Under the pieces are notes generated by a model, which made no database searches, was not told the DNA's origin, and worked only from the letters and a program-made list of their open reading frames with translations. A program made the translations under genes and the position numbers. Of a stretch of 64,000 nucleotides of DNA, positions 20,993 through 31,829 are shown piece by piece (positions within the stretch are counted from its first letter, which is position 1; every line of letters begins with the position of its first letter). The DNA lies in NCBI GenBank assembly GCA_030765045.1, contig CM060964.1:145960565-146024564 (forward strand), given 5' to 3'. The stretch is from Tenodera sinensis. Its lineage: Eukaryota > Arthropoda > Insecta > Mantodea > Mantidae.

Positions 20993-22480
20993 TTACTGGC
21001 TGTTTTGAGGCACTGCTGCCTCAGGATTGACTGGGCCTGTCCGGGAGGACGGGCCAGCACTGGCGGGCTCAGCTGGTCGCTGGTTGGCTGACGCAGCTGG
21101 AGCTGTAGATGCTGGTGGTGGGGAAAGTTTCTCAACTGTTCTGCTGAGAGCTTTCACCACAGCAAGTTGTTTTGTGGTTTTAGCTTTTTTCTTCCCCTTC
21201 TTAGGAGGTCGTTGCTCCTTGGGAGCGACGCTAGGTGTTGGGGCTGTCTTCTTGCTCGCAACCTTAAGTATGACCCTATCTGGGACTGGCGTTGTCATTG
21301 TAGTGGCAACCTGGCTTTTAGGGGCCACTTCCGTGGCCTCGGCCTGTGCGAGGGCACTTTCGTGTCCCGCCAGGGCCGTGGCGAAAGAGACCCCCTGCCT
21401 AACCTCAGTGTTAGCCTTGCCCTGTTTGCCTTGCATTATTGCAGGTCTTTTAGGGCACCCGCGATAGATGCCTATGTGGCATCCATCGCAGTTAGCGCAC
21501 CTTTTGTTTTCCACTGGTGTCGGGCAATCCTTCACCAAGTGCTCGCCCGCACAACGCAGACACTTGAGAGCCCTCTCGCAGGCAAAACTGGAGTGTGGAA
21601 ACCCAGGCACTTGTAGCACTGGGCCGGCCCCTCCCTGCCGAGATAGGGCTCAACTGTGACTCGCGTGTGATATAGGCGAGTCACCTGGTCTACCTTAGGG
21701 GTTTCCTCCCCTTGTTTGATGATAGCCACTAGAAATAGTGGTAGGGGCACCTTGGTGGGTTTCCCCTCCTTCACCTTTGTTGTGGTGAGTTGCACCACGG
21801 ACCGCGGTTCGATTCTGTGTTCGTCCATCAGGCCGGCACGATATCCTGGGGGTCTGTCTCGGAATCAAAACCCCTGATGACCCTGCGAACCACGTGGGGT
21901 TGCTGGAGCGAGTATGTGTGGAATTTAATTCCACACGCTTTCAGTACCTCCTTTGTGGCCGCATGGTCCTCAGAGGAGGTGGTCCGGATCACAACGCGCC
22001 CTGGATGCCGCGTTGCCGGAATTCTGCCCTTAGCTTTCCCCTGAGCTCCTTCATGACTTTGACGTGATTCGGGAAGGGGTCAGACACAATTGGCGGGATT
22101 TTTCCCGCCTTTTGTGCGGCTTGGTGCTGGGGGGACGCTGCAGGTCCCTGTGAAGGAGCGGATTGTTCTGGATTTGAACCAGAGGACCTTTTCCTGCGGC
22201 TTTACACCACTACAAAGCCATCATCGTCCGGCAGTGCTGGAGTTGGGTTGACAGGAGCTGATGGTGTTAAATGGACTACTGCCCCTTGGTTGACAAGGCC
22301 CACGGCCTTTTTCACCTTCGGCCTAGTCTTGGCCCTAGTGAGTGCCTTGGCTTTCGCCTTGGCGATGCTCACTCGGGGACCGGGTGAGGGTTCGAGGTAG
22401 AGGATTGGGATATCGAAACCATGTTGTCAGGTCTTACCTTGGTGCTGGTACTCGGTATGTCAGTTCTAGTCATTGCATGT
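20993..22480 (-). pseudogene. Jockey gag-like ORF1, frameshifted
   Basis: Fragments in order: MTRTDIPSTST (near 22470), AKAKALTRAKTRPKVKKAVG, DDDGFVVV with a stop then SRRKRSS, KIPPIVSDPF and KVMKELRGKLR, then VSRLYHTRVTVEPY and zinc knuckles CLRCAGEHLVKDC and CANCDGCHIGIYRGC (about 21400-21560), and a Pro/Ala/Lys-rich end with its stop near 20993. The GF.VV.SRRKR and CCHC order is typical of Jockey ORF1. At least three frame changes. Confidence 0.7.
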
Positions 22481-22679
22481 GCCATCTGGCTCCCCACAGA
22501 GGGCCCGACGCCTTGCGGTTAGGTGGGAGAGGGTTGCGTTGCCCTGGCCAATGAGCGGGTGACGATTTGTGATTGGGCCTGCTGTTTCGGGCTATGTTTG
22601 TCACCGGCCACAGTGTTTTCTTGCGGGTCAGTACTTGGTGTAGGATCACTATAGTTGCAGTTGTGAATGTGTGGCCGTG

Positions 22680-24442
22680 ATGGGAAAGAAGAAGAACCAA
22701 CGCCGAAAAACGCCGACCTCGCCGTGTTCTGGAGCCACATCGGCCCCTAAACAAGATTCAATCACCACCGCCGTGAGTACCAGCGCAGCCACCACCACCG
22801 CCGAGACAGCTAGCGCAGCCACCGTAGTTGGAGCAGACGCCGCGCCGAGCGCCACTAGCGATGCTAGAACCTCGCCGCAGCATGCACGCCAGCCAGTCGA
22901 GCGACCGCTGCTAGCCAGGCAGGAGACCAGCGCAGCCACCACCACCGCCGAGACAGCTAGCGCAGCCACCGTAGTTGGAGCAGACGCCGCGCCGAGCGCC
23001 ACTAGCGATGCTAGAACCTCGCCGCAGCATGCGCGCCAGCCAGTCGAGCGACCGCTGCTAGCCAGGCAGGAGGCTAGCTCCCTGGGAGCGGCAGTGGCAG
23101 TGCCTATCCCGGAGTTGCCGGCCCCTCCACCGCCGTCTACGAAGCATCACCCGGCCATCACTCCAGCGCCGCCTGCACACACTGGCCCCATTTCGGGGAT
23201 TAGTGTTATCTTCCGAGGAGTGCCTCGCGATTTTCCAGCGAGGCACATACTGACAGCAGCACAACAGCTTTGAGGGCCACTCGTATCGTCACCTCACGCG
23301 GACCCCCAAGTCTGATGAGGATTATCTTCGCCGACACTGCAGACCAGGAAGCCGCCTTGAGGACGGGCTTGCCCTTACTTGAGTGGCGACTGCCTGCTGA
23401 GCCCAGCCGAACTACTCGCCGAGTGCCATGCCGCAGATGCTGCCGCTATGGGCACGACGCCACTGCCTGCACCGCTGCACCAAGGTGCCATTACTGTGGA
23501 GCCTCATGCCTCACACTGCAATGCACCAACCACGACCTCCGCCGCCGACGCCGGTACTGCGCCACATGTAATGGACATGGTCATTTTACAGGACAGGCGC
23601 AGTGCCCACTTTACGCCAGGCAGTCAACACCAACCAGCGCAGCCAGACAGCAACATCACACAGCAACACCTATCTCCACCGACGCACCCACACCACGTGG
23701 AATGACATCCTACGCCGCAGCAGCATCACAAGTTGACCTTCACAGCACCCAGGCCCAGGAACCTCACTCTATGGTCTCTGGCCTTGACCACCGTCTTCGC
23801 TGCATAGAGGAGGCTTGCAAACAACTGACAAGCGCAGTCTCTTCACTAACTTCAGCAGTCACCACACGACCACAACCCGTGACCAACGAGCTACAGGACA
23901 CAACTGCAATACAAGAGGTTCGAGATATCGCCGCAGAGAGCGTCCCAGCTCTCACTCATTCAATCTCAACACTCAACGCCAAAATCAATAAACAGACACG
24001 AACAAGCCGCAAGCGCCACGCAGCGATTGCCCGCCAACTAACTCATCACACGACAGGATTTAACGCCGCAGCCAGACTTCTCCATCAACTGCGAGCAGCA
24101 AGTATCGAACTCGACAATAGTGAAGTCCTCAACTCCATACAGCGTAAGTTGTATCGGCTAGAGACTTCCATCATGTCAACAACATCAGACGCTACAACAC
24201 AGTATCACTACACAGACACACTCCAACCAGAACAACCAACACAGAAGATTCCAGCGGCAACATCAACTCCATTCACTCTTCCAGCACTTCAGCAGAAACA
24301 TCCACCCACCAACTACGAGCTACCAGACAGAACACGGAGAAGACGAACACCACAACACGCATATTACGACAGGCTGCACGACTCCGCCACCTGTCAACAT
24401 CCAACATGTGTAGACCTCCGTAGAAACAGCAACTACCAGTGA
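22680..24442 (+). pseudogene. Gag-like ORF1 of family G, copy B (frameshift and internal duplication)
   Basis: Homologous throughout to the 561-aa ORF at 15693-17378. The first frame runs 22680-23273 (MGKKKNQRRK to AAQQL, then TGA); the second frame takes over at 23270 (MRATRIVTSRG) and runs to 24442. The slip is inside the segment that reads AAQHEWSSAMRATRI in copy A, so a short deletion is the likely cause. All three CCHC knuckles remain (CRRCCRYGHDATAC, CHYCGASCLTLQC, CATCNGHGHFTGQAQC). The Ala/Thr-rich N-terminal region carries a 147-bp (49-codon) tandem duplication at 22779-22925 and 22926-23072. Confidence 0.8.
22779..23072 (+). repeat. 147-bp in-frame tandem duplication in ORF1
   Basis: Two nearly identical 147-bp units, starting at ACCAGCGCAGCC (22779 and 22926), each encoding TSAATTTAETASAATVVGAD and onward to PLLARQE. 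The length is a multiple of three, so the frame is kept. Confidence 0.9.
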
Positions 24443-24819
24443 CAACAGTAACCCTACATCAATACACCGTGTGTGGCAGCCAGGGCTCCGGTCATGGTTG
24501 TCACCCGGGCAAGTTAGCACAATATCCACCAGATATTCGGTGGATCCACAAATTACATTAAATTACCGAGGTGCTTACTGCGGGACTCGGAAAACATCAC
24601 CCAGACTTACCTTACTACATTATCCTTTCTTTAGTTTAGCTTGTTCCCCTCCCCTACAATCCCTACCCGGCGAGATAAGCCAAGTCTTTATCCTTCCAAC
24701 TCTTCTTCTGTCTCCTCTTTCAAAAAAAAAAAAATAAATAAAATAAAATAAAAATAAAAAAAAAATAAAAATAAAATAAAATAAATAAAATGTGAATGTG
24801 TTTCATGGATCTCTCGAAC

Positions 24820-26051
24820 CCACAGCGCTACAGACCAATTAGTCTACTAAGCATTCTGGGAAAACTACTCGAAAAAGTAATACTAAAACGCCTAAATGCA
24901 CAACTGGTCAAACAAAACATAACTATAAACGAACAATTTGGATTCCGCGCACGCGATTCCTCAACCCTGCAACTACTTAGAGCCACAGAACACATCACGC
25001 ATGGGTTTAACTTCCGAAAATCGACAGGCGCACTCCTACTTGATGTAGAACGCGCTTTCGACATAGTTTGGCACGCGGGCCTGCTCAAGAAGCTCAAAAC
25101 ACTTCTTATACACGACTCTCTAATTAAACTAATCGCAAACTATCTACACAATCGGACATTCCAGTCCAGAGTTAACAACCACCTCTCTTCCCCCCGCCCT
25201 ATAAAAGCGGGAGTCCCACAAGGAAGTATATTGGGGCCGATAATCTTTAATATAACAATGAACGATATCCCGAAAACACACAACACGAACTTATTCATCT
25301 ACGCAGATGACACGCAATTGTAGCGCAATCGGGGAAAGTCGAGTTCATACACAGGAGGCTACAAAACGCCCTTAACGAGCTACAGGATTGGTTCACCAAA
25401 TGGCGAATTAAGGTGAATGCCAAGAAAACGCAGGCTATCATATTCACCAAAAGAATCAACCATAGACTAGGAAAACATCAGCTTCCACCACTCACCATAT
25501 TTGGAGAGAACATTGAGTGGAAAAACACAGTCACCTGGTTAGGGCTTAAAATGGACCAGGGACTCACATGGAAGCAGCATATATTCCAAATAAGAGGAAA
25601 ATCGAACGCCCAGTTAGGTAAACTCTATCCCCTTATAAACATGAACTCGCAACTAAAACTCAAAATGGGACTAACATTATACAAGACGCTTATCCGCCCT
25701 ATACTCGCTTACGCTGCTCCGGTTTGGGGTTATGCCGCAAAAACACATATTATGCGCCTACAAAGACTACAAAACAAAATACTACGACTGATAGCAAAAG
25801 TGCCTTACACTACACCAGCGGACTTATTACACGACGAACTAAAAATGCACACGATAGAGCAATTCATTAAAAAGCTATCACACGATACGTATAAACACTT
25901 GCATAAACATCACAACCCTTTAGTAATGAACCTAGGCAATTATACTATGGAAATTTATAAGCACGCTAGACCGCTAGCGCTTTTCTACAGAAATCTAACT
26001 CCAAATAACACGGAAGTAGAGGAATTCTTGAACAACCTACTACACGACTAA
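24820..26051 (+). pseudogene. Jockey-type reverse transcriptase (5'-truncated, one frameshift)
   Basis: Starts inside RT at NPQRYRPISLLSILGKLLEK and runs INEQFGFRARDSST, GALLLDVERAFDIVWH (catalytic Asp), KAGVPQGSILGPIIFN, LFIYADDTQL (catalytic box, about 25295-25320). A stop follows at 25321; one base out of frame the protein continues (AQSGKVEFIHRRLQ), then WRIKVNAKKTQAIIF, TWLGLKMDQGLTWKQH, IRPILAYAAPVWG and LLHDELKMHTIEQFI to a stop at 26049-26051. Except for the missing 5' part and one slip it is well preserved. Its RT differs from that of Jockey element 1, so it is a separate lineage. Confidence 0.88.
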
Positions 26052-26379
26052 ATGAAACATTGACAGAGGACTGTTCCCTTCTCACCACACAACTAAAGCT
26101 TCCTTATTCCCTGTTTCAGACCGCAGCCTGCCACAGAGCCCTACAAGCCCTCGGCGACTGCCGAGGCGGACCGGGAGAACTAGGGCCTCCCACCAGTGTC
26201 CTACATGGCGGTGAAAGCGGGCCACCGTATGATGGAGTAGGACACTCCGACGACCAGGCCAATCCAGGATACAAGCACGCACGATAAGACCTGCCTGTCT
26301 CGGGCAGGCGAAGTAGAAGTCTAGCACGATAGCATTCATATTAAGCATGTGTAAAAATCACTGACCATTAGCTGATTCT

Positions 26380-26800
26380 AACGACTTGCAGGTACATACC
26401 TGTGTAACACTAGACATAAGCCTAAATATTGCACAAAAAACATCTTTTGTACTCTAACACTAACATTAGCTTATTTCACAACGACTTGCAGGTTTTCATC
26501 TGTGCATCGCTAGATATAAGCTCAAATATTGCACGAATAACTTCAGTTACACTAACTCTAACATTAGCAGATATTATAACGACTGGCAGGTAAATACCTG
26601 TGTAACACTAGATATAAGCTCAAATATTGCACGAATAACCTCAGGTATGCTGACACTAACATTAGCAGATATCATAACGACTTGCAGGCTCATACCTGTG
26701 CAACCCTAGACTTAAGCATTGCACAAATTACACCATGTTACGCTAACACTAACATTAGCACGTACCATAACGACTATAACAGGCCCATGCCTGTGCAACT
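26380..26800 (+). repeat. About 98-bp tandem repeat in the Jockey 2 3' UTR
   Basis: Four to five diverged units, each starting ACGACTTGCAGGT..AYACCTGTG and containing AAATATTGCAC and CTAACACTAACATTAGC. Unit starts at about 26381, 26481, 26579, 26677 and 26770. Tandem repeats in 3' UTRs are known in several LINEs. Confidence 0.8.
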
Positions 26801-27212
26801 TAATCATAAGTAAGCATAATTGCGTCTCATATTAACACAAACTTAACAACGCATTTATCTCTCTTGGTCATGTCCGGGTTTCATGGGCATTACCAAAAAG
26901 CAACATCTGACTCGCTCGCATGTACTTCATGCCAGCTTAAAGCTTCAATTACTAACCAGGGTGCTATGCAGGACCCGACTAACGCACGATGATGCACGAA
27001 AACATTAGCATTGTACGAACTAACACGTGGAGGGGTTTTTTAGTGAGTAACCCTCCCCCTTCAGGGCGCAGGGACCCTAACACTGTTGGCCTCAGCATGT
27101 CGGCCTCCGCCTGTAACGGGGTTTTCCCTTCCACGGTTTAAAAAAAAAAAAAAAAAGTTTCATGGCTATTGTCCAGGCAGGGCTTAGCTGAAGTCCGCGG
27201 TCCCTGTTGTAA

Positions 27213-27600
27213 TTGTTTGGATGTAGTTTGATTTGGATGGCTTCACACACTTATCGTGTGTGTTTAAATCGGACTGTTCTTGTATCTCATCAAAGTGTTC
27301 GGGAATGTAATTCAGCATACAAGTTTAAAATGACATCAAAGCAAATGGAGGTCGTGGTTTCAACGGATAAAATGTTGGGTATTATTAATTCAATCGATAA
27401 AGGAGAAACACTGAAGAAAATAGGTGCTGAATTGGGAGTTGCTGAAAAACATTGTGGCGTACTTGGAGAGTCAGCCCGACACCATTCCAGCTCAGTTGTT
27501 AATAATAAAGCGTTTGTGTGACCGCACTTCGTTCAAACGCCACACGTGTATAGAATAGAAGACTGTGTTAGAAACGCTGTTATTTTAAGTGTTTAAGGAT
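27213..27600 (+). pseudogene. Tigger/pogo-like transposase N-terminal fragment
   Basis: The frame from about 27330 (ATGACATCAAAGC) reads MTSKQMEVVVSTDKMLGIIN, then SIDKGETLKKIGAELGVAEKH. This is the CENP-B/pogo N-terminal helix-turn-helix (usual form: KRKR-LSI.DKL.I…KGE….IA.EYGVG.STI). It is cut off soon after and no DDE domain is seen. It lies 0.3 kb left of a Tigger-like end. Confidence 0.7.
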
Positions 27601-27784
27601 TTTATATTTTTAGCGCCTCATAAACAATACACACTCTGTAGTGTACATAATTTTGTTACAAGACATAGTTTTTATCGCCATAAACGGCAAGCCTGCTTAT
27701 TTAGAGATTTAGGAATTTTGTTTTGCATATTACCTATATAACCCGGACTATCCGGATTTTCGATTTTCTAGGCTACCTTTGGTT

Positions 27785-27815
27785 CCAGTTAGTCCGGATA
27801 AAGGAGGTTTTACTG
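27785..27815 (-). mobile_element. Tigger-like terminal inverted repeat, right
   Basis: On the complement this reads CAGTAAAACCTCCTTTATCC then GGACTAAC, the style of Tigger/pogo ends (CAGTA…TTATCCGG). It follows the pogo-type HTH fragment and faces the similar end at 14901. Confidence 0.55.
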
Positions 27816-28303
27816 TTTACGACTGGCTCTCCAGGCTGCCGTACCCCACTGGTGTTAGAGCAGCGTCTTATCAGTAGAAATCATGACGAGTATAACAAAT
27901 AGGTCCAATACAATTACTGTCAATGAAGAACCTTTCGTCGAAAAAAAAATTGTGTCAAACATTTGGAACCACCTAGCTTCTTGACGAATGGATATAAATG
28001 GTTTACTATTTCACTAATTATCGGGCAAACATTGTGTGAACAACACTGTAATGTATTTTTGTCTTAATTCGAATGAATTTAGCCTCAACTCAATGTTAAG
28101 GTGTCATGCAAAGTTTAATTTCTACGTGAAATATGGCAACGTCCTGGGCCACTCGAAATTTACATGTCGCATGTTCTCACAACAAATTCGGCTGCCCGCG
28201 GGGTTAGGGGAAGTATCGCTTGACGTTAGTGGGAACATCGGCGGAAGGGTTAAGGTACAGTTGTCTGCAATCCGAAACAATTTACCTTGCGATCATGACC
28301 ACG

Positions 28304-28308
<5 letters not shown>
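27816..28308. other. No gene seen
   Basis: Ordinary intronic sequence between the Tigger end and the LINE poly(A). Confidence 0.45.
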
Positions 28309-28363
<55 letters not shown>

Positions 28364-28490
28364 CTTTGCAGGACCAGGGGCGGTGGACGGTGATGTGCAG
28401 CGTATGCGGTAAAATGCTTTGAGGGGAGAATAATTGTTTCTAGCTGACGGAACCATATGCTTTTTTTTCTTTTTCTTTTTTTTTTTTTTA

Positions 28491-31400
28491 TTAAATAACG
28501 TCTAAGTGCTCATTTAAGAGCTTCCATATGTGAGGGTATTTTCTCATCCGGTATCTTTCTGCCTTTAGCCAGGATTTAAAGTCTGTTAACGCCGGTTGTT
28601 CAAAACTGAGACAGTAATGGTATAATCCAAGGGTCAACCATATCTGGGTGTACTCAGTTATTCCTTTCTGGAATTTCCAAGATAACAAAACCGACGTTAC
28701 AGCGTTTTCTGAAGTGTTCCCAATCAAGTGCCCCATCTGTTTCTTGGTCCATGTCCAGATGTCACGTACCATCACACAGGAAGTAATTCTATGGCGTTGC
28801 GTATCTACCTGTCTACAATGTTTACACCATGGTGCTGATACTATGTTATGTTTATGTTTTTTTGATTCCGTGGGGATAATTTCATTAACATACTGATATA
28901 GGGAGACCTTCCAGTCCAACGGTATAAAATTATAACTGAAGAGCTTCCAGATATTCTTCCATGGAGCATTTGGGTATTTGCGTACAATCGCCGGTACTGT
29001 CAAAAATTCTTGCAGTAATTCTTTGTATATGTCTTTGGAGGTCAACGTCGTTGTTGTTCTTTCAATCAAAGGTATAATACTCTCATAATCTTTTCGCATT
29101 ATCCGAAAAGCAGCAGGCGCTGCAATATCCGCGCCAATCAATTTTTTACTAAAATTTACATCTTGCTGTCTACTTTGGCCATTGATGGCTACCAGAACAG
29201 CACGCAATAACAGCGCACGACACTTCACGTTCACATCCACCAAATTCCATCCCCCACTATGTATGTCTCTGCGCAACTGAGGTCGGGCCACCTTGTAATA
29301 CTGGTTTTTCCAAATATAGTATCCTATCGCCCTTTCTAATCGCTGTGAGAACTGATGAGGCATCGGGAGTACCTGTGCTACGTACCACAGCTTTGCCAGC
29401 ACAAAGGTATTCACATGCCAGATTTTCTGAACAAAGTTCAAATTCCTTGTTAACTGCGAGTTCAAAATATTTAAACAGTGGTTAACAATTCTTTGCCAAT
29501 TTAATATGATAAGTTCCTCCAGCCTAGATGTAAGAAACAGACCTAGGACTTTAATGACTGACTTATGTGTAAACCGAGCTTCCTTCATCATCCAGTTATT
29601 CAGGGCTAGGAGCTGAGATTTACTGTAATTGATTAAAGCCCCTGATGCACTCTGGTATTGCAATAATATTGGCTCAATTGCTGTGAAGTCCCCAGCATCC
29701 GTGAGCACTAAGGTAATATCATCCGCATATGTAAAAAGTCTCTCGAAGTGCATTGGGTTTCTTCTCCTGGAGAGCACTGAAACCAATCCTCGTATCAAGG
29801 GTTCTACACACAAAGTATACAGGATCATCGACAGGGGGCATCCCTGGCGAATTGATTGTTCTATAAGTACTGGCTGCGTGAAGAATCCGTTTACTTGGAT
29901 TCTGGAGTGTGCATTTGTATATAATCGTTGTAGTAGATTCAAAAATGAGAATGAGAACCCAAAGCGTTGTAGTACATCCCATAGATATCCATGATTTATT
30001 CTGTCAAAGGCTGTGGCAAAATCCAACGCCAAGATTGCTGCTGGTTCATCAGGCTTGCTCTCACATTCAATAATGGTGTCTCTTAACGTCATTAGTATAT
30101 GTGTAATCTTCCTCTCTGGGATACCACAAGTTTGTCCTGTTCCGATGATGTCAGGCATGTATCTCTTCATCCTGTTTGCTATTATCTTTGTATATAATTT
30201 GTAGTCGGCATTTAAAAGCGTGATTGGGCGATAGTCGTTTACATCCAAGGCTGTTGGATGCTTGGCAATGAGCACAATGATGCCCTCATTAAACCCGGAC
30301 AAGACTCCCGAACCTCGTTGTAATTCTATCATGACACCAAGCAATGTATCCTTCACTATACTCCAATTCTCGCGGTAGAACTGATACCCAATCCCATCGG
30401 GTCCAGGTGCAGAGCCCATACTAGCCGACATTAGTGCTGTACGCAATTCTTCTTCCGTTATGTCTTCATTCAAGGCATCATTCATCTCCGAGGTCACTAG
30501 TGGTTCAATTAGCTTATAGACATATTGCTGCGCTACTATATTAACCTCTTTTGCTGCAAACCTTTGTGTAAAAGCCTCCTGAACCTCCATTAATATATCC
30601 CGTGAGGTCAGCAGTAAATTCCCTTCCGAAGAACGTAACTTGGAAAGATATTTCCTTGTTCCTGAGTGTTTCTCAGACGCTAAGTGATACAGTGAAATTC
30701 TCTCTTCATCCTGTACTGAGCGGTCTCCCGCCCGTATTTGTGCTCCACGACAGAGTTCCTCATGCAAGCAACACAATCTTTTCCTGGCTGCTGCAATATG
30801 GTTCGTCACATTTCGGCCATCACACTGTTGCTGATATAATTCATTGAGTAATTCGTAGTAATAATTCAACCGTTGCCTTCGCAATTTCGCCCGCTTAATA
30901 CCTTCTCCTTTATAAAAGTTACGAATTGCAGGTTTGTACGTATATAACCATTGTTGCAGCATACTGGGAGATCTACTTTGCGCCGTACGCCTCCATCTAG
31001 TCCACAATCGCTGAAACTGTTCTCGGATCTCCTTATCCTGAAGGAGCGCGCTGTTGAGTTTCCAATAACTTCTGCCTATTATCGGTGTCCGAGTAGTGCA
31101 TACCAGCGACATTATTAGCGCATGGTGATCACTAAAGGGTACTGGTCGCACCTTCACACTTCTGATCTGCTGCTTCATGGTTGTACTAACATAAATTCTG
31201 TCTATTCTGGAGGCTGTAGTATTTCGGTGAAAGGTATATTCAACATAGGTATCATATAGAAGTTCCCAGGCATCCTGCAGCTCCAAAGACTTACAAATCC
31301 GGTCTAACATTGGAGACGGTAGATATTGCCCAGTTTGGTCTTTAGCATTAAGGACACAATTAAAATCTCCTCCGAAAACCAATTTGTCATATCGGTGTCG

Positions 31401-31778
31401 CAAAAAGAACGGTAACTCTGTTGCAAGAAAGTCTTCCCGTTCCTTTCGTCGATTTGAACCTGATGGTAAATATACGTTGACTAGTAGAATATTATCCTCC
31501 GTCAATAAGGAAGTAATTCGGCCACTGGCATGCTTTTCCGTCAGTTGTACCCCTAGAGATGAGCGATAAACTATGGCTGTACCTCGTTGTTCTTCACCAA
31601 TATTGGAAACATAATTATACCTTGGGCCAAAAAAGTTTAAATGTGGTTCATTGTTCTCCTGCAAAAACAAAAAATCAAGGTCGTGTTCAAAAGTAAAATC
31701 CCGTACCAAGGCTTGTTTGGTCTTACTGCGTAAACAATTTACATTCATAGTCGCAAATTTCTGAAGAATTAACACCAT
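28491..31778 (-). CDS. LINE ORF2 protein: endonuclease plus reverse transcriptase (1095 aa), apparently intact
   Basis: Nicks genomic DNA and reverse-transcribes the element RNA at the nick. EEP endonuclease: N in MNVN (residues 11-14), E in LQENNE (41), GGDFN (136-140), SRIDRIY (190-196), FSDHHA (215-220); all expected catalytic positions present. RT: NDYRPITLLNADYKL (about 514), QTCGIPERKI (549), ALDFATAFDRI (584-594, catalytic Asp), RQGCPLSMILY (644-654), FTYADDITLVL (682-692, catalytic Asp pair). A Cys/His cluster CKHCRQVDTQRHRITSC lies near the C-terminus. The GQTCGIP and RQGCPLS forms suggest the L1/Tx1 side of the LINE tree. The stop TAA runs straight into the A-rich tract. Confidence 0.92.
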   Translation of the reverse strand: MVLILQKFATMNVNCLRSKTKQALVRDFTFEHDLDFLFLQENNEPHLNFFGPRYNYVSNIGEEQRGTAIVYRSSLGVQLTEKHASGRITSLLTEDNILLVNVYLPSGSNRRKEREDFLATELPFFLRHRYDKLVFGGDFNCVLNAKDQTGQYLPSPMLDRICKSLELQDAWELLYDTYVEYTFHRNTTASRIDRIYVSTTMKQQIRSVKVRPVPFSDHHALIMSLVCTTRTPIIGRSYWKLNSALLQDKEIREQFQRLWTRWRRTAQSRSPSMLQQWLYTYKPAIRNFYKGEGIKRAKLRRQRLNYYYELLNELYQQQCDGRNVTNHIAAARKRLCCLHEELCRGAQIRAGDRSVQDEERISLYHLASEKHSGTRKYLSKLRSSEGNLLLTSRDILMEVQEAFTQRFAAKEVNIVAQQYVYKLIEPLVTSEMNDALNEDITEEELRTALMSASMGSAPGPDGIGYQFYRENWSIVKDTLLGVMIELQRGSGVLSGFNEGIIVLIAKHPTALDVNDYRPITLLNADYKLYTKIIANRMKRYMPDIIGTGQTCGIPERKITHILMTLRDTIIECESKPDEPAAILALDFATAFDRINHGYLWDVLQRFGFSFSFLNLLQRLYTNAHSRIQVNGFFTQPVLIEQSIRQGCPLSMILYTLCVEPLIRGLVSVLSRRRNPMHFERLFTYADDITLVLTDAGDFTAIEPILLQYQSASGALINYSKSQLLALNNWMMKEARFTHKSVIKVLGLFLTSRLEELIILNWQRIVNHCLNILNSQLTRNLNFVQKIWHVNTFVLAKLWYVAQVLPMPHQFSQRLERAIGYYIWKNQYYKVARPQLRRDIHSGGWNLVDVNVKCRALLLRAVLVAINGQSRQQDVNFSKKLIGADIAAPAAFRIMRKDYESIIPLIERTTTTLTSKDIYKELLQEFLTVPAIVRKYPNAPWKNIWKLFSYNFIPLDWKVSLYQYVNEIIPTESKKHKHNIVSAPWCKHCRQVDTQRHRITSCVMVRDIWTWTKKQMGHLIGNTSENAVTSVLLSWKFQKGITEYTQIWLTLGLYHYCLSFEQPALTDFKSWLKAERYRMRKYPHIWKLLNEHLDVI

Positions 31779-31829
31779 AAGGAGAAACGCCGAATGTAGT
31801 GTTTATTCATGAAGTATTCAATCCTCCAA

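Larger units (their letters stand above)
18088..22480 (-). mobile_element. Jockey-clade LINE 1 (minus), decayed
   Basis: Order on the minus strand is gag-like ORF1 (about 22480-20993), a 205-bp gap, then endonuclease and reverse transcriptase (20788-18088). This is the standard Jockey layout. The 5' side is cut by retroelement copy B at 22662-22673. Detail is in the component entries. Confidence 0.8.
22673..24790 (+). mobile_element. ORF1-only retroelement (family G), copy B, with 11-bp TSD
   Basis: Exact duplication TGTGAATGTGT at 22662-22672 and 24791-24801 brackets the element. It begins GGCCGTG-ATG, so the leader is only seven bases, carries one gag-like ORF (frameshifted), a 280-bp 3' UTR, and ends in an A-rich tail (24721-24790). 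There is no RT. It lies in the 5' region of Jockey element 1, opposite in strand to copy A. Confidence 0.8.
24809..27156 (+). mobile_element. Jockey-clade LINE 2 (plus), 5'-truncated, with 9-bp TSD
   Basis: RT-bearing 3' part of a Jockey-like element, with a 3' UTR of 1.1 kb and a poly(A) of 17 (27140-27156). GTTTCATGG occurs at 24800-24808 and again right after the tail at 27157-27165, a likely target-site duplication. The left copy overlaps the 3' TSD of retroelement copy B, so the two insertions share a target neighbourhood. Confidence 0.75.
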
